Below are positions 20,365 through 27,333 of a DNA stretch of 49,348 nt, one piece after another. Under the pieces are notes generated by a model, which saw nothing but the letters and a program-made list of their open reading frames with translations, was not told the origin of the DNA and did not search any database. The first letter of the stretch is position 1, and every line of letters starts with the position of its first letter. The stretch is from an uncultured beta proteobacterium (lineage in GTDB: Bacteria; Pseudomonadota; Gammaproteobacteria; Burkholderiales; Burkholderiaceae_C). The stretch spans positions 1 to 49,348 of the forward strand of contig CAIKVZ010000130.1 of assembly GCA_903830985.1 (NCBI GenBank), read 5' to 3'. Made by a program: the position numbers and the translations under genes.

Positions 20365-21096
20365 ATGAACGACACCCACAACACAGGCGCTGGCGGCATC
20401 GTCATCGAAGGGTTGCGCAAGGTCTATGGCAGCGGCGACACCGCTGTCGAGGCGCTGAAAGACGTCAACATGACGGTGGGACCCGGCGAAGTCGTCGGGC
20501 TTGTCGGCCCGTCCGGTTCCGGCAAAAGCACACTGCTTAAATGCCTGGGCGCCATCATCGAACCGACAGCGGGTCGCATGCTGCTGGGCGGACGCGAGAT
20601 CTACCGCGACGGCTGGAAAATCAAAGACCTGCGCGCGCTGCGTCGCGACAACATCGGCTTTGTCTTCCAGGCGCCGTACCTGATCCCGTTTCTGGACGTG
20701 ACCGACAACGTCGCCATCCTGCCCATGCTCGCCGGCGTGCCCAACGCGCAGGCCCGCGCGCGCGCGCTGGAGTTGCTCAGCGCGCTGGACGTGGCGCACC
20801 GCGCACGCGCGCAGCCGAGTCAGCTCTCGGGCGGCGAACAGCAGCGCGTGTCGATTGCCCGCGCGCTGGCAAACCGCCCGCCCGTGATCCTGGCCGACGA
20901 ACCCACGGCGCCGCTGGACAGCGAGCGCGCCATGGCAGTGATGTCCATCCTGCAACAGATGGCGCTGCAGGCCCAGACCGCCATCATCGTGGTGACGCAC
21001 GACGAGAAGATCATCCCCACATTTCGGCGGATTTTCCATATCCGTGAGGGCCGCACCGTGGAGGAAAAGGGCGAGGGACGGGCGCTCGGACGCTGA
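20365..21096 (+). CDS. ABC exporter ATP-binding protein (LolD/DevA-like)
   Basis: 243 residues from ATG 20365, 2 bases after the permease stop. All nucleotide-binding motifs are present: Walker A GPSGSGKST, Q-loop VFQAPYLIP, signature LSGGEQQRVS, Walker B VILADEPTAPLDSE and the H-loop VVTHDEK. The D-loop reads APLDSE where TGNLDS is more usual. It would power the adjacent permease. Immediately after the stop there is a 15-base palindrome (GCAAGCG-T-CGCTTGC, 21100-21114) without a T run. Confidence 0.93.
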   Translation: MNDTHNTGAGGIVIEGLRKVYGSGDTAVEALKDVNMTVGPGEVVGLVGPSGSGKSTLLKCLGAIIEPTAGRMLLGGREIYRDGWKIKDLRALRRDNIGFVFQAPYLIPFLDVTDNVAILPMLAGVPNAQARARALELLSALDVAHRARAQPSQLSGGEQQRVSIARALANRPPVILADEPTAPLDSERAMAVMSILQQMALQAQTAIIVVTHDEKIIPTFRRIFHIREGRTVEEKGEGRALGR

Positions 21097-21149
21097 TCAG
21101 CAAGCGTCGCTTGCAAGCGCAGGCACAGGGTCCGACGCCGACGCTCGCG

Positions 21150-22019
21150 TCACCCGAAACGCTCGGTGGCGGCGCACATTTCAATGTGGGCGATGCCGGC
21201 TTCCTCGAAGGGCGCTCCCTGCACCGCAAAGCCCAGGCGCGCGTAGAAGCTTTCGGCGCTGCGCTGGGCGTGCAACACCACCTGGCTGTCACCGCGATCC
21301 AGCGCCGCTGACATCAGCGCGCGCAGCACGGCGCTGCCCAGACCGGCGCCGCGCAGCACCCGGCTGGCGGCCATGCGGCCGATGCGCCCCACCCCTGGCG
21401 CGTGGACCAGCAGGCGCCCCGTGGCCACGGCCTGACCCAGGCGGTTGTAGGCCACGGCATGCGTGGCCGTGGCGTCGGCCGCGTCCCACTCCATCTCCTG
21501 GGGAATGCGCTGCTCCTGCACAAAGACTTCGGTGCGGATGCGCGAAGCGTCCGTACCCAGTTCCTTCCAGTCGCCGCAGCGCAGCGTCACCATCTGGTCT
21601 CCCGCTTCAAAGGCCTGCAGCCAGTCGCGCAGCGCTGCGGGTATCGGCCTGGATGTCTGCGTCTGCACGTCGGCAAACACGTAGACCAGTTCGCCCGTGA
21701 CCAGAACCTCCTCGCCGCGAAACACCGCCGCTGTGAAGACCATGGAACTGTTGCCCAGTCGGCTGCACTTCAGGCCTATTTCCAGCGCGTCGTCATAGCG
21801 CGCCGACGCATGGTATTCAAGCGTGGACTTCTTCACGTACAGGTCGCCGCCAAACTGCTGCATCGCCGCCTCGTAAGGCATGAGCATGGCGCGCCAGTAG
21901 TCGGCCAGCGCCGTGTCCAGGTACATCAGGTAGTGCGCGTTGAACACGATCTTCTGCATGTCCACTTCGCACCAGCGCACGCGCAGACGCTGCAAAAATC
22001 GAAAGTCCTGTCGCTTCAT
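21150..22019 (-). CDS. Fusion of YbgC/FadM-type acyl-CoA thioesterase and GNAT N-acetyltransferase
   Basis: ATG 22019 (MKRQDFRFLQ) gives 289 residues. Residues 1-140 are a hotdog thioesterase of the YbgC type: RWCEVDMQKIVFNAHYLMYLD carries the usual Asp and the Y/F-N-x-H region. Residues 150-289 are a GNAT acetyltransferase resembling ElaA/YjcF: VFVQEQRIPQEMEWD, GRIGRMAASRVLRGAGLGSAV (acetyl-CoA loop) and SAESFYARLGFAVQG. A fused enzyme could link acyl-CoA hydrolysis and acyl transfer, but no substrate is known. Both halves look complete. Confidence 0.85.
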   Translation of the reverse strand: MKRQDFRFLQRLRVRWCEVDMQKIVFNAHYLMYLDTALADYWRAMLMPYEAAMQQFGGDLYVKKSTLEYHASARYDDALEIGLKCSRLGNSSMVFTAAVFRGEEVLVTGELVYVFADVQTQTSRPIPAALRDWLQAFEAGDQMVTLRCGDWKELGTDASRIRTEVFVQEQRIPQEMEWDAADATATHAVAYNRLGQAVATGRLLVHAPGVGRIGRMAASRVLRGAGLGSAVLRALMSAALDRGDSQVVLHAQRSAESFYARLGFAVQGAPFEEAGIAHIEMCAATERFG

Positions 22020-22049
22020 GTCACACCCTTGGGTCGTTGCTCCAGGCAT

Positions 22050-22403
22050 GAGGATATCAAGACCCGTATTGCCAGTCAGACCAGCATCGCGCAAATTTTC
22101 TTCATGCAGGAACAACGCCTGGAGGCGATGGATGAAGCCATTGCCCTCATCGAGGCAGCGGCGACTGCCAAACCGGCTGCGCCAGCCCATGTTTCCACAC
22201 CGGGCGACACCGCAGCCCCGGTGCAGACAGGTCCGTCAAACGTACCGGTCCCCGTAGCAAAGATCACCCGCGTTATCCGCGTAGCCGATCTCTGCGCCAA
22301 GAGTTATCTTGAAACCGAAGCCGAGGTGGAAGCCTACGTTTGCAAACTGCGCGACGAATTGCTGGCAGCCATCCGCGCCGGGCGAATCGCTCGCGTGCAG
22401 TAG
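22050..22403 (+). pseudogene. 3' remnant of a brxC-like gene (BREX P-loop ATPase)
   Basis: An open frame with protein-like sequence begins without a plausible start codon about 30 bases from the divergent thioesterase gene and ends at a stop at 22403. Its last 40 residues (ITRVIRVADLCAKSYLETEAEV followed by a Leu/Ala-rich end AAIRAGRIARVQ) resemble the conserved C-terminus of BrxC/PglY proteins as I recall them. An ATG at 22104 would give a 99-residue product. BrxC is normally about 1,200 residues, so only the final tenth remains. The Pro/Ala-rich linker before it is also usual there. Support comes from the pglX-like and brxL-like pieces downstream. Confidence 0.5.
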
Positions 22404-22415
22404 GTGATGCAATTA

Positions 22416-22530
22416 TTTCCCGTTCGGGGCATTTTTGGCGGCGACGCAGCAATATCCGTCGTTATTTCCCGAACAGGAAGTTTTCCTTGCATTTTCATGG
22501 ATAGACCACAATAATTTCCCGTACAGGAAA
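22416..22530. promoter_or_regulatory. Three repeated HipB-type operators upstream of hipB
   Basis: TTTCC-N6-GGAAR occurs at 22465-22480 (TTTCCCGAACAGGAAG) and 22515-22530 (TTTCCCGTACAGGAAA); a degenerate copy with only the left half (TTTCCCGTTCGGGGC) starts at 22416. The copies are 49-50 bases apart. The last contains the AGGAAA ribosome-binding site of hipB and ends 5 bases before its ATG. Dyads of this layout upstream of hipBA bind HipB dimers and give autorepression; that role is inferred here. Confidence 0.65.
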
Positions 22531-22535
22531 TAAAC

Positions 22536-22784
22536 ATGACGATCACCCTGATCAACACCCCCGCAGCCCTGGGTGCGGCTGCGCTCGCCGCGCGCAAACA
22601 ATTGGGTCTAACCCAGCCGCAGCTGGCCCTGGCCGCTGGCGTGGGCGTGCGCTTCATTGTCGAGTTGGAGGCCGGCAAACCCACCCTTCGGCTGGAAACC
22701 ATTCTGCGGGTACTGAGCGCCTTGGGCGGAACCCTGGCGGTGGACGGTTTGGCCACCGGCCCAAGCATAGTCGAGGCGTCATAG
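22536..22784 (+). CDS. hipB: HipB-like antitoxin (XRE helix-turn-helix)
   Basis: 82 residues. The helix-turn-helix covers ARKQLGLTQPQLALAAGVGV, followed by RFIVELEAGKPTLRLETI, a common XRE pattern. HipB dimers bind operators and neutralise HipA. The stop is 1 base before the hipA start, so the pair is co-translated. The operator overlaps the ribosome-binding site. The pair lies between two BREX gene remnants, see findings. Confidence 0.88.
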   Translation: MTITLINTPAALGAAALAARKQLGLTQPQLALAAGVGVRFIVELEAGKPTLRLETILRVLSALGGTLAVDGLATGPSIVEAS

Positions 22785-22785
22785 C

Positions 22786-24087
22786 ATGCCCAAACAGCTC
22801 GAAGTCTGGTTGTTGGGCGCACATATCGGTACCCTGGCGCAGCTCGATGGGCGCTTAAGCTTTAGCTATGCCGCTGAATGGCTGGCCAAGGGCGCTGCCG
22901 GTGACGGTCTCAAAACTGAGGCCGTCCCACTGTCCCAGTCCCTCCCCCTCAGGACCGAGCCCTTTGACGACCGAACCACCCGACCCTTCTTTGCCGGGCT
23001 CTTGCCCGAGGGCGACAAACGCAAACTCGTGGCCCAGGCCTTGCAGGTCTCGCGGCAAAACGACTTTGCCCTGCTTGACGGGATCGGTGGCGAATGTGCC
23101 GGCGCTGTCACCTTGCTGGAGCCGGGTCAAACGCCCGCGTTGATCGACGCACCCGACACCGTGCGCTGGCTTGACGACGCACAGTTGCTGGCCGTGCTCG
23201 ACGAAATGCCGCAGCGCCCCATGCTCGTCGGCGACGAGGGCTTGCGCCTGTCGCTGGCTGGCGCGCAGGACAAATTGCCCGTCGTCGCTAGGGGCGAGCG
23301 CATCGGTCTGCCGCTGTTTGGCTGCCCCAGCTCCCACATCCTCAAGCCACCCATTGCCGCCGCAGAGGGGAGCGTCTTCAACGAAGGCTTCTGCATGGCC
23401 TTGGCCGCAGCACTGAAACTCGATGTCGCCAAAACCCAGATCCATCACGTAGGCGCTCGCCAATACCTGCTGGTGGAACGCTACGACCGGCACGGACAAA
23501 ACCGCTTGCACCAAGAAGACTTCTGCCAGGCCCTGGGCAGCGCCCCCGAAACCAAGTACCAGAACGAGGGAGGACCCAACCTGGCCCAATCCTTCGAACT
23601 GTTGCGCCGCGCTACGCGCCCCAGCGCACCCCACATCCTCAAGCTGCTGGACCTCGTGGTGTTCAACGCCCTCATCGGCAACCATGACGCCCACGGCAAG
23701 AACTTCTCGCTGCTCTACACGCCCAAGGGTGCTGTGCTGGCGCCGCTGTACGACGCCTTGTGCACTGCGGTCTATCCCCGTCTGACCGACAAGATGGCCA
23801 TGAAGATCGGCAGCAAATACAAGTTTTCTGAAGTTCAGGCGCGGCATTGGGAGCAGTTCGCCATCGACGCGGCCCTCTCGCCCGCTCAGGTCAAAAAACG
23901 CATTCTCGACATTGCCAGGCGCCTGCCAGAACTGGCAAGCGCCACCAGAGCAAGGTTTGAAGCCCAAGGCAACAGCCACCCCATCCTCGCCCAGATCGTG
24001 ACGCTGATAGACCAACGTTGCGCGTTCACCATCCGCCGCCTCACCGCATCCAATGCAGACGACGGTTTGCCAACTCAAGCCTCATGA
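22786..24087 (+). CDS. hipA: HipA-family serine/threonine kinase toxin
   Basis: 433 residues, full length. N-terminal HipA domain (LEVWLLGAHIGTLAQLDGRL, then RPFFAGLLPEGDKRKLVAQ), a nucleotide-binding loop LSLAGAQDKLPVV, HILKPP, and the kinase core with the catalytic Asp in GNHDAHGKNFSLL and the metal-binding Asp in APLYDALCT. E. coli HipA phosphorylates glutamyl-tRNA synthetase and induces persistence; the target of this protein is unknown. The reading frame is undamaged, so the module is probably functional although the BREX genes around it are not. Its stop overlaps the next ATG (ATGA, 24084-24087). Confidence 0.92.
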   Translation: MPKQLEVWLLGAHIGTLAQLDGRLSFSYAAEWLAKGAAGDGLKTEAVPLSQSLPLRTEPFDDRTTRPFFAGLLPEGDKRKLVAQALQVSRQNDFALLDGIGGECAGAVTLLEPGQTPALIDAPDTVRWLDDAQLLAVLDEMPQRPMLVGDEGLRLSLAGAQDKLPVVARGERIGLPLFGCPSSHILKPPIAAAEGSVFNEGFCMALAAALKLDVAKTQIHHVGARQYLLVERYDRHGQNRLHQEDFCQALGSAPETKYQNEGGPNLAQSFELLRRATRPSAPHILKLLDLVVFNALIGNHDAHGKNFSLLYTPKGAVLAPLYDALCTAVYPRLTDKMAMKIGSKYKFSEVQARHWEQFAIDAALSPAQVKKRILDIARRLPELASATRARFEAQGNSHPILAQIVTLIDQRCAFTIRRLTASNADDGLPTQAS

Positions 24088-24269
24088 ACAAAGTCATACC
24101 CCCCCAAAGCCTGGCCCAAGGCGACGTGATGGTCATCGCAGGCCAAGCCTGGCACATCAAGCTGCAACCGCAGCGCGAGCAGCTCATCAAGCGCATCCAG
24201 AAAGACGGCTTTGAGCACACCATGGAGACCGTGGCCTAAACCTGGTTCAACCGCTTCGCCGCCCTGCGA
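24084..24269 (+). pseudogene. 5' remnant of a pglX-like (BREX adenine methyltransferase) gene, broken by a stop codon
   Basis: An ATG overlapping the hipA stop opens a 51-codon frame ending at TAA 24237-24239. The product includes GDVMVIAGQAWHI and LIKRIQKDGFEHTMETVA; directly after the stop, in the same frame, TWFNRFAALR continues (24240-24269). In BrxX/PglX the conserved N-terminal text is, from memory, a variant of DGF..TMEAVAYTWFNRFAA.R, so the TAA stands where a Tyr codon (TAC/TAT) belongs. The first 40 or so residues of PglX are also absent. Similarity stops after ALR, at the apparent deletion junction with the next fragment. Confidence 0.6.
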
Positions 24270-24366
24270 CATCCCGACGGTGCCAGGCGAGCTTTTTGCG
24301 AAGTTCCAGACCGGGTTTTATTCCGATCCGGTAGATGCGGTGTTCAAGGCGTTGGGGGTGGCGTAG
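24268..24366 (+). pseudogene. 3' tail of a brxL-like (BREX Lon-type protease) gene
   Basis: In a different frame from the pglX piece, 32 codons read DIPTVPGELFAKFQ then TGFYSDPVDAVFKALGVA, ending at TAG 24364-24366. I recall this as the C-terminus of BrxL, the last gene of type 1 BREX loci. The abrupt frame change at about 24268 fits a deletion that joined pglX codon 60 or so to the end of brxL. Without a database search this identification is tentative. Confidence 0.45.
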
Positions 24367-24420
24367 GTATCGCGGTTCTGGTTGCATTTAGTCCGTGTGC
24401 CAGGCCAGAGGATAGCTGCT

Positions 24421-27183
24421 TCAGGGCAGGACAAACACGAGTGCCGTGCGCGCCGGCACGCTAAAGTGGCCGGTGGCCGCGTCGTAGCGTGCTTGGGCCG
24501 CAGGCCGTGGGTCCGCAGCTTGGCGGTCAAGGTGCACGGGATGCAGCACCCAGGCTTTGCCTTTCTCCAACCCAAGCGACAGTTCGTGCGGGCGCTTGTC
24601 CACGTTCACCAGGTACAGCACTTCGCGAAAGCCCGCGCCCGCATAGCCGTCGCCCAGCAGATGCCCCGCCTGCAGCGTTGCGATCTGATCCGGTCCGGAA
24701 TTCGGGAATGTCAGGCGCTGCGCAATGTCCTCGGCGCTGCGCAGCCGAAACAGTGTCGAGCTGGCGCGAATTTTCAGCAGATCCCGAAACATGTCGCGCG
24801 CCAGCGCGATGTCCTTTGGCGCCGGCTTGATGTCGGCGTTGGCCAGCAGCGGCTTGCTCCAGGCATAGCTGGCACGGTTGTCCCGCGCGGGCGGCGCACC
24901 GGTGCCAAAATAGTTGTCGCGGTAGGTCCAGTCCAGGCGATTGAACCAGTCACCCGAGTCAAAGCTGTTGGCGTCCAGTGACTTGGAGCGCAAGGTGTCG
25001 ATGCCGGCATGGAAATAGGCCACGCCCTGGCTGAAGGCGTTGAGCGCCGCGCCCAGCATCTGCACGCGCACCCGGTCGTCGCGGCTCGTGCCCAGCGGCA
25101 ACCGGTAGGCGTTGATGTCGAACAGCGTCTGGTTGTCGTGGTTCTCCACGTAGTTCACGACTTCGCCGGGCTGGCTCACGTAGCCCGCAGGCTGGCCGTT
25201 GTAGTCGATCTGCTCCAGACGCCGACGCTCGCCCAGGTAGTCCGTCATGATGTAACCGCGCACCGATCCCGCCAGGCCGACGCGCACCATGTCCGCCACC
25301 TTGAGCAGGTCGGTGGCGGGCCGTGCCGGATCGGCCAGCGCGTTCGGGTCGTACACCAGGCCGTTGAGATAGCCCTGGTTTCGCACAAGGTTCTCGCCCG
25401 AGTCCGAGGCCGAACCGCCACGCAGCGCATCGCGCCCCCGGTCGCTGAAAGTTCCTATACCCGTGCCGTTCAGCATCAACTGCGACGCCTGGACAAAGCG
25501 TGCGTTGTCTTTCACCTCGCCGAAGTTCCAGCCCTCGCCCAGCAGTTGCACGTTGCGTCCGGCGGCAGCATTCACGCGCGTTTGCAGTTCGCGCATCACG
25601 TCCAGGGGCTGATGCGCCATCAGGTCAAAGCGGAAGGAGTCGATCCGGTAGTCCCGGGACCACAGCGCCACCGAGTCGAGCATGAGCTTGCCCATCATGC
25701 GGTTTTCTGTGGCGGTGTTGGCGCAACAGGTGGATTGCTCGACCGCGCCATGGGCGTCGAGCCGGTGGTAATAGCCCGGAACGATGCGGTCCAGCACCGA
25801 TTTTTCGCTCTGCCCGGAGGCCGCCATGTGGTTGTAAACCACGTCCATGCCAACGCGCAGCCCGACCCGGTGCAGCGCCTGCACCATGCGGCGAAACTCC
25901 AGGATGCGCGTCGCGCCATTGGCCGCGCTGCTGGCGTAGCCGCCTTCGGGCGCGCTGAAGTGAAACGGGTCATAGCCCCAGTTGAAGCAGTCGCTGCCGG
26001 CTTGCGCCATGACGGCCGCTTGCTGGTCCTCGCTGTCCGGTGCGCCGACTGGCACCAACGGCTTTGTGCAGCCCTGCTCCGGAATGGTCGCGATGTCGAA
26101 CACCGGCAGCAAGTGCACGTCGGTCAGGCCGGCGCGCGCCAGCGCCTGCAGGTGCCGCATACCCTTGGATTTTTGGTCGGTGAAGGCCAGGTATTTACCG
26201 CGGTGCGGCGCCGGTACGCTGGCGTCGTTGATGGAAAAGTCGCGCACATGCAACTCGTAGATCGTCATGTCGGTGGGCGCGGCGACGGTAGTCGGTGCGC
26301 GGTCATCGTCCCAGCCCGCAGGCTTGAGTCGGGGCTCGTTCAGATCCACGATGTAGCTGCGCAGCGAGTCGGTCGTCAGGCTGACGGAATAGGGGTCGGT
26401 GACGCGGTTGCGCACGACTCCCACGCCGGGAACGAAGACATCGACCAGATAGGCGTAGTACTGCCCGCTGCGCGCCGCCTTGAGCGTGCCGCGCCACAGA
26501 CCCGTGGCGGCATCGCGCTGCAGTGGCGCGCTGCCCAAGGACGGACCTGACCCTGCCGCGTAGACACACAGGCTGACCTGTTGCGCCGTCGGTGCCCACA
26601 GCGTAAATGCCGCGCCTGTGGATGGTAGCTTCAACTGCACGCCCAGGTCGCTGGCCGTAGCGGCGCCGCCGAACAGGTCGTCGAGGGCGCCGGCCGCCTG
26701 CAGCGCGGCGGCCTGCAGCACCACGCCCTGCTCGTCTTGCTGCACCAGCAGCATCTGCCCTTGATGCAGTTGGGGGAGTTGTGTCAGGTCCGCTGCGCGC
26801 AGTGCCAGCACCACGCCTTGGGCGACGTACTTGAAGCGCTCGACCAGCTCAGTGCTCAGCGGTCCCGGCGCCAAATCCATGGTCAGCGCACCATCCGCCC
26901 CCGTCACGCGTTCACCCGCTTGCACCCGCATTTGCCCGCCAGCCGAGTGGTAGAGGCGGAATTGCCCTTGTGCCGATGCGCCCGGCCACTGGGCAAGTTG
27001 CCGGTTCAACCAATAGGCTGTTGCCGCTGGCGCGGTGCTAGCAGCGGGCGTCGCCTGCAGCAGCCACTGGTGGCCGCTCTGGTCGCAGGCCAAAGGCAAT
27101 GCCGTGTTGGCCTGAGCCTGGTGGCTGTGCATTGCCAACAGGCAGGCGGCCCCTAGGGCCAGGCATTCAATCGGTGATTTCAT
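24421..27183 (-). CDS. pulA: Secreted pullulanase-type alpha-1,6-glucosidase (GH13)
   Basis: ATG 27183 gives 920 residues and places a signal peptide at the N-terminus (MKSPIECLALGAACLLAMHS, probable cleavage after HQAQA); a longer frame to 27279 lacks one. N-terminal pullulanase-associated domain and CBM48-like domain are followed by the barrel: family motif CFNWGYDPFHFSAPEGGYA (about 400), nucleophile Asp in FRFDLMAHQ (about 514), acid/base Glu in LLGEGWNFGE (about 547) and ENHDNQT (about 680). It hydrolyses alpha-1,6 branches of pullulan, starch or glycogen outside the cytoplasm. No lipobox, so it is soluble periplasmic or exported. It is divergent from the alpha-amylase gene and shares its control region. 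Confidence 0.93.
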   Translation of the reverse strand: MKSPIECLALGAACLLAMHSHQAQANTALPLACDQSGHQWLLQATPAASTAPAATAYWLNRQLAQWPGASAQGQFRLYHSAGGQMRVQAGERVTGADGALTMDLAPGPLSTELVERFKYVAQGVVLALRAADLTQLPQLHQGQMLLVQQDEQGVVLQAAALQAAGALDDLFGGAATASDLGVQLKLPSTGAAFTLWAPTAQQVSLCVYAAGSGPSLGSAPLQRDAATGLWRGTLKAARSGQYYAYLVDVFVPGVGVVRNRVTDPYSVSLTTDSLRSYIVDLNEPRLKPAGWDDDRAPTTVAAPTDMTIYELHVRDFSINDASVPAPHRGKYLAFTDQKSKGMRHLQALARAGLTDVHLLPVFDIATIPEQGCTKPLVPVGAPDSEDQQAAVMAQAGSDCFNWGYDPFHFSAPEGGYASSAANGATRILEFRRMVQALHRVGLRVGMDVVYNHMAASGQSEKSVLDRIVPGYYHRLDAHGAVEQSTCCANTATENRMMGKLMLDSVALWSRDYRIDSFRFDLMAHQPLDVMRELQTRVNAAAGRNVQLLGEGWNFGEVKDNARFVQASQLMLNGTGIGTFSDRGRDALRGGSASDSGENLVRNQGYLNGLVYDPNALADPARPATDLLKVADMVRVGLAGSVRGYIMTDYLGERRRLEQIDYNGQPAGYVSQPGEVVNYVENHDNQTLFDINAYRLPLGTSRDDRVRVQMLGAALNAFSQGVAYFHAGIDTLRSKSLDANSFDSGDWFNRLDWTYRDNYFGTGAPPARDNRASYAWSKPLLANADIKPAPKDIALARDMFRDLLKIRASSTLFRLRSAEDIAQRLTFPNSGPDQIATLQAGHLLGDGYAGAGFREVLYLVNVDKRPHELSLGLEKGKAWVLHPVHLDRQAADPRPAAQARYDAATGHFSVPARTALVFVLP

Positions 27184-27207
27184 GGGTAGGCAAGCGCTCG
27201 CGCGTCC

Positions 27208-27222
27208 TGTAGTATTTCTACG
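27208..27222. promoter_or_regulatory. Candidate maltodextrin-regulon operator before pulA
   Basis: TGTAG-TATTT-CTACG, 25 bases upstream of the pulA start, matches the TGTAG-N5-CTACA pattern found before the amylase and glgP/malK genes except for its last base. Location suits repression of pulA. Confidence 0.5.
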
Positions 27223-27251
27223 CTTCGGGTGGAAAACGCCCGGTTCTAATG

Positions 27252-27273
27252 GAGATATTTTGGGTAATATCTC
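27252..27273. promoter_or_regulatory. Perfect 8-bp dyad in the pulA/amylase divergent region
   Basis: GAGATATT-TTGGGT-AATATCTC is a perfect inverted repeat with a 6-base centre, midway between the two divergent genes. It may be a second regulator site distinct from the TGTAG element. No binding protein is suggested by the sequence. Confidence 0.4.
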
Positions 27274-27293
27274 ATGCAAATTTTTCCAAGGAT

Positions 27294-27308
27294 GGTAGTT
27301 TGCCTACA
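27294..27308. promoter_or_regulatory. Candidate maltodextrin-regulon operator before the alpha-amylase gene
   Basis: GGTAG-TTTGC-CTACA lies 25 bases upstream of the amylase ATG. Its central and right part (GTAGTTTGCCTACA) is identical over 14 bases to the operator upstream of glgP/malK 13.6 kb away, which argues for a common regulator. Confidence 0.6.
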
Positions 27309-27333
27309 AATCAAGTCAATAAGGACTAGTACC

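Noticed and set aside
21100-21114. Palindrome GCAAGCG-T-CGCTTGC as an intrinsic terminator
   Set aside because: There is almost no loop and no T run on either strand.
22050-24366. Active mobile element carrying hipBA
   Set aside because: No transposase, integrase, terminal inverted repeats or target-site duplications were found at either edge.
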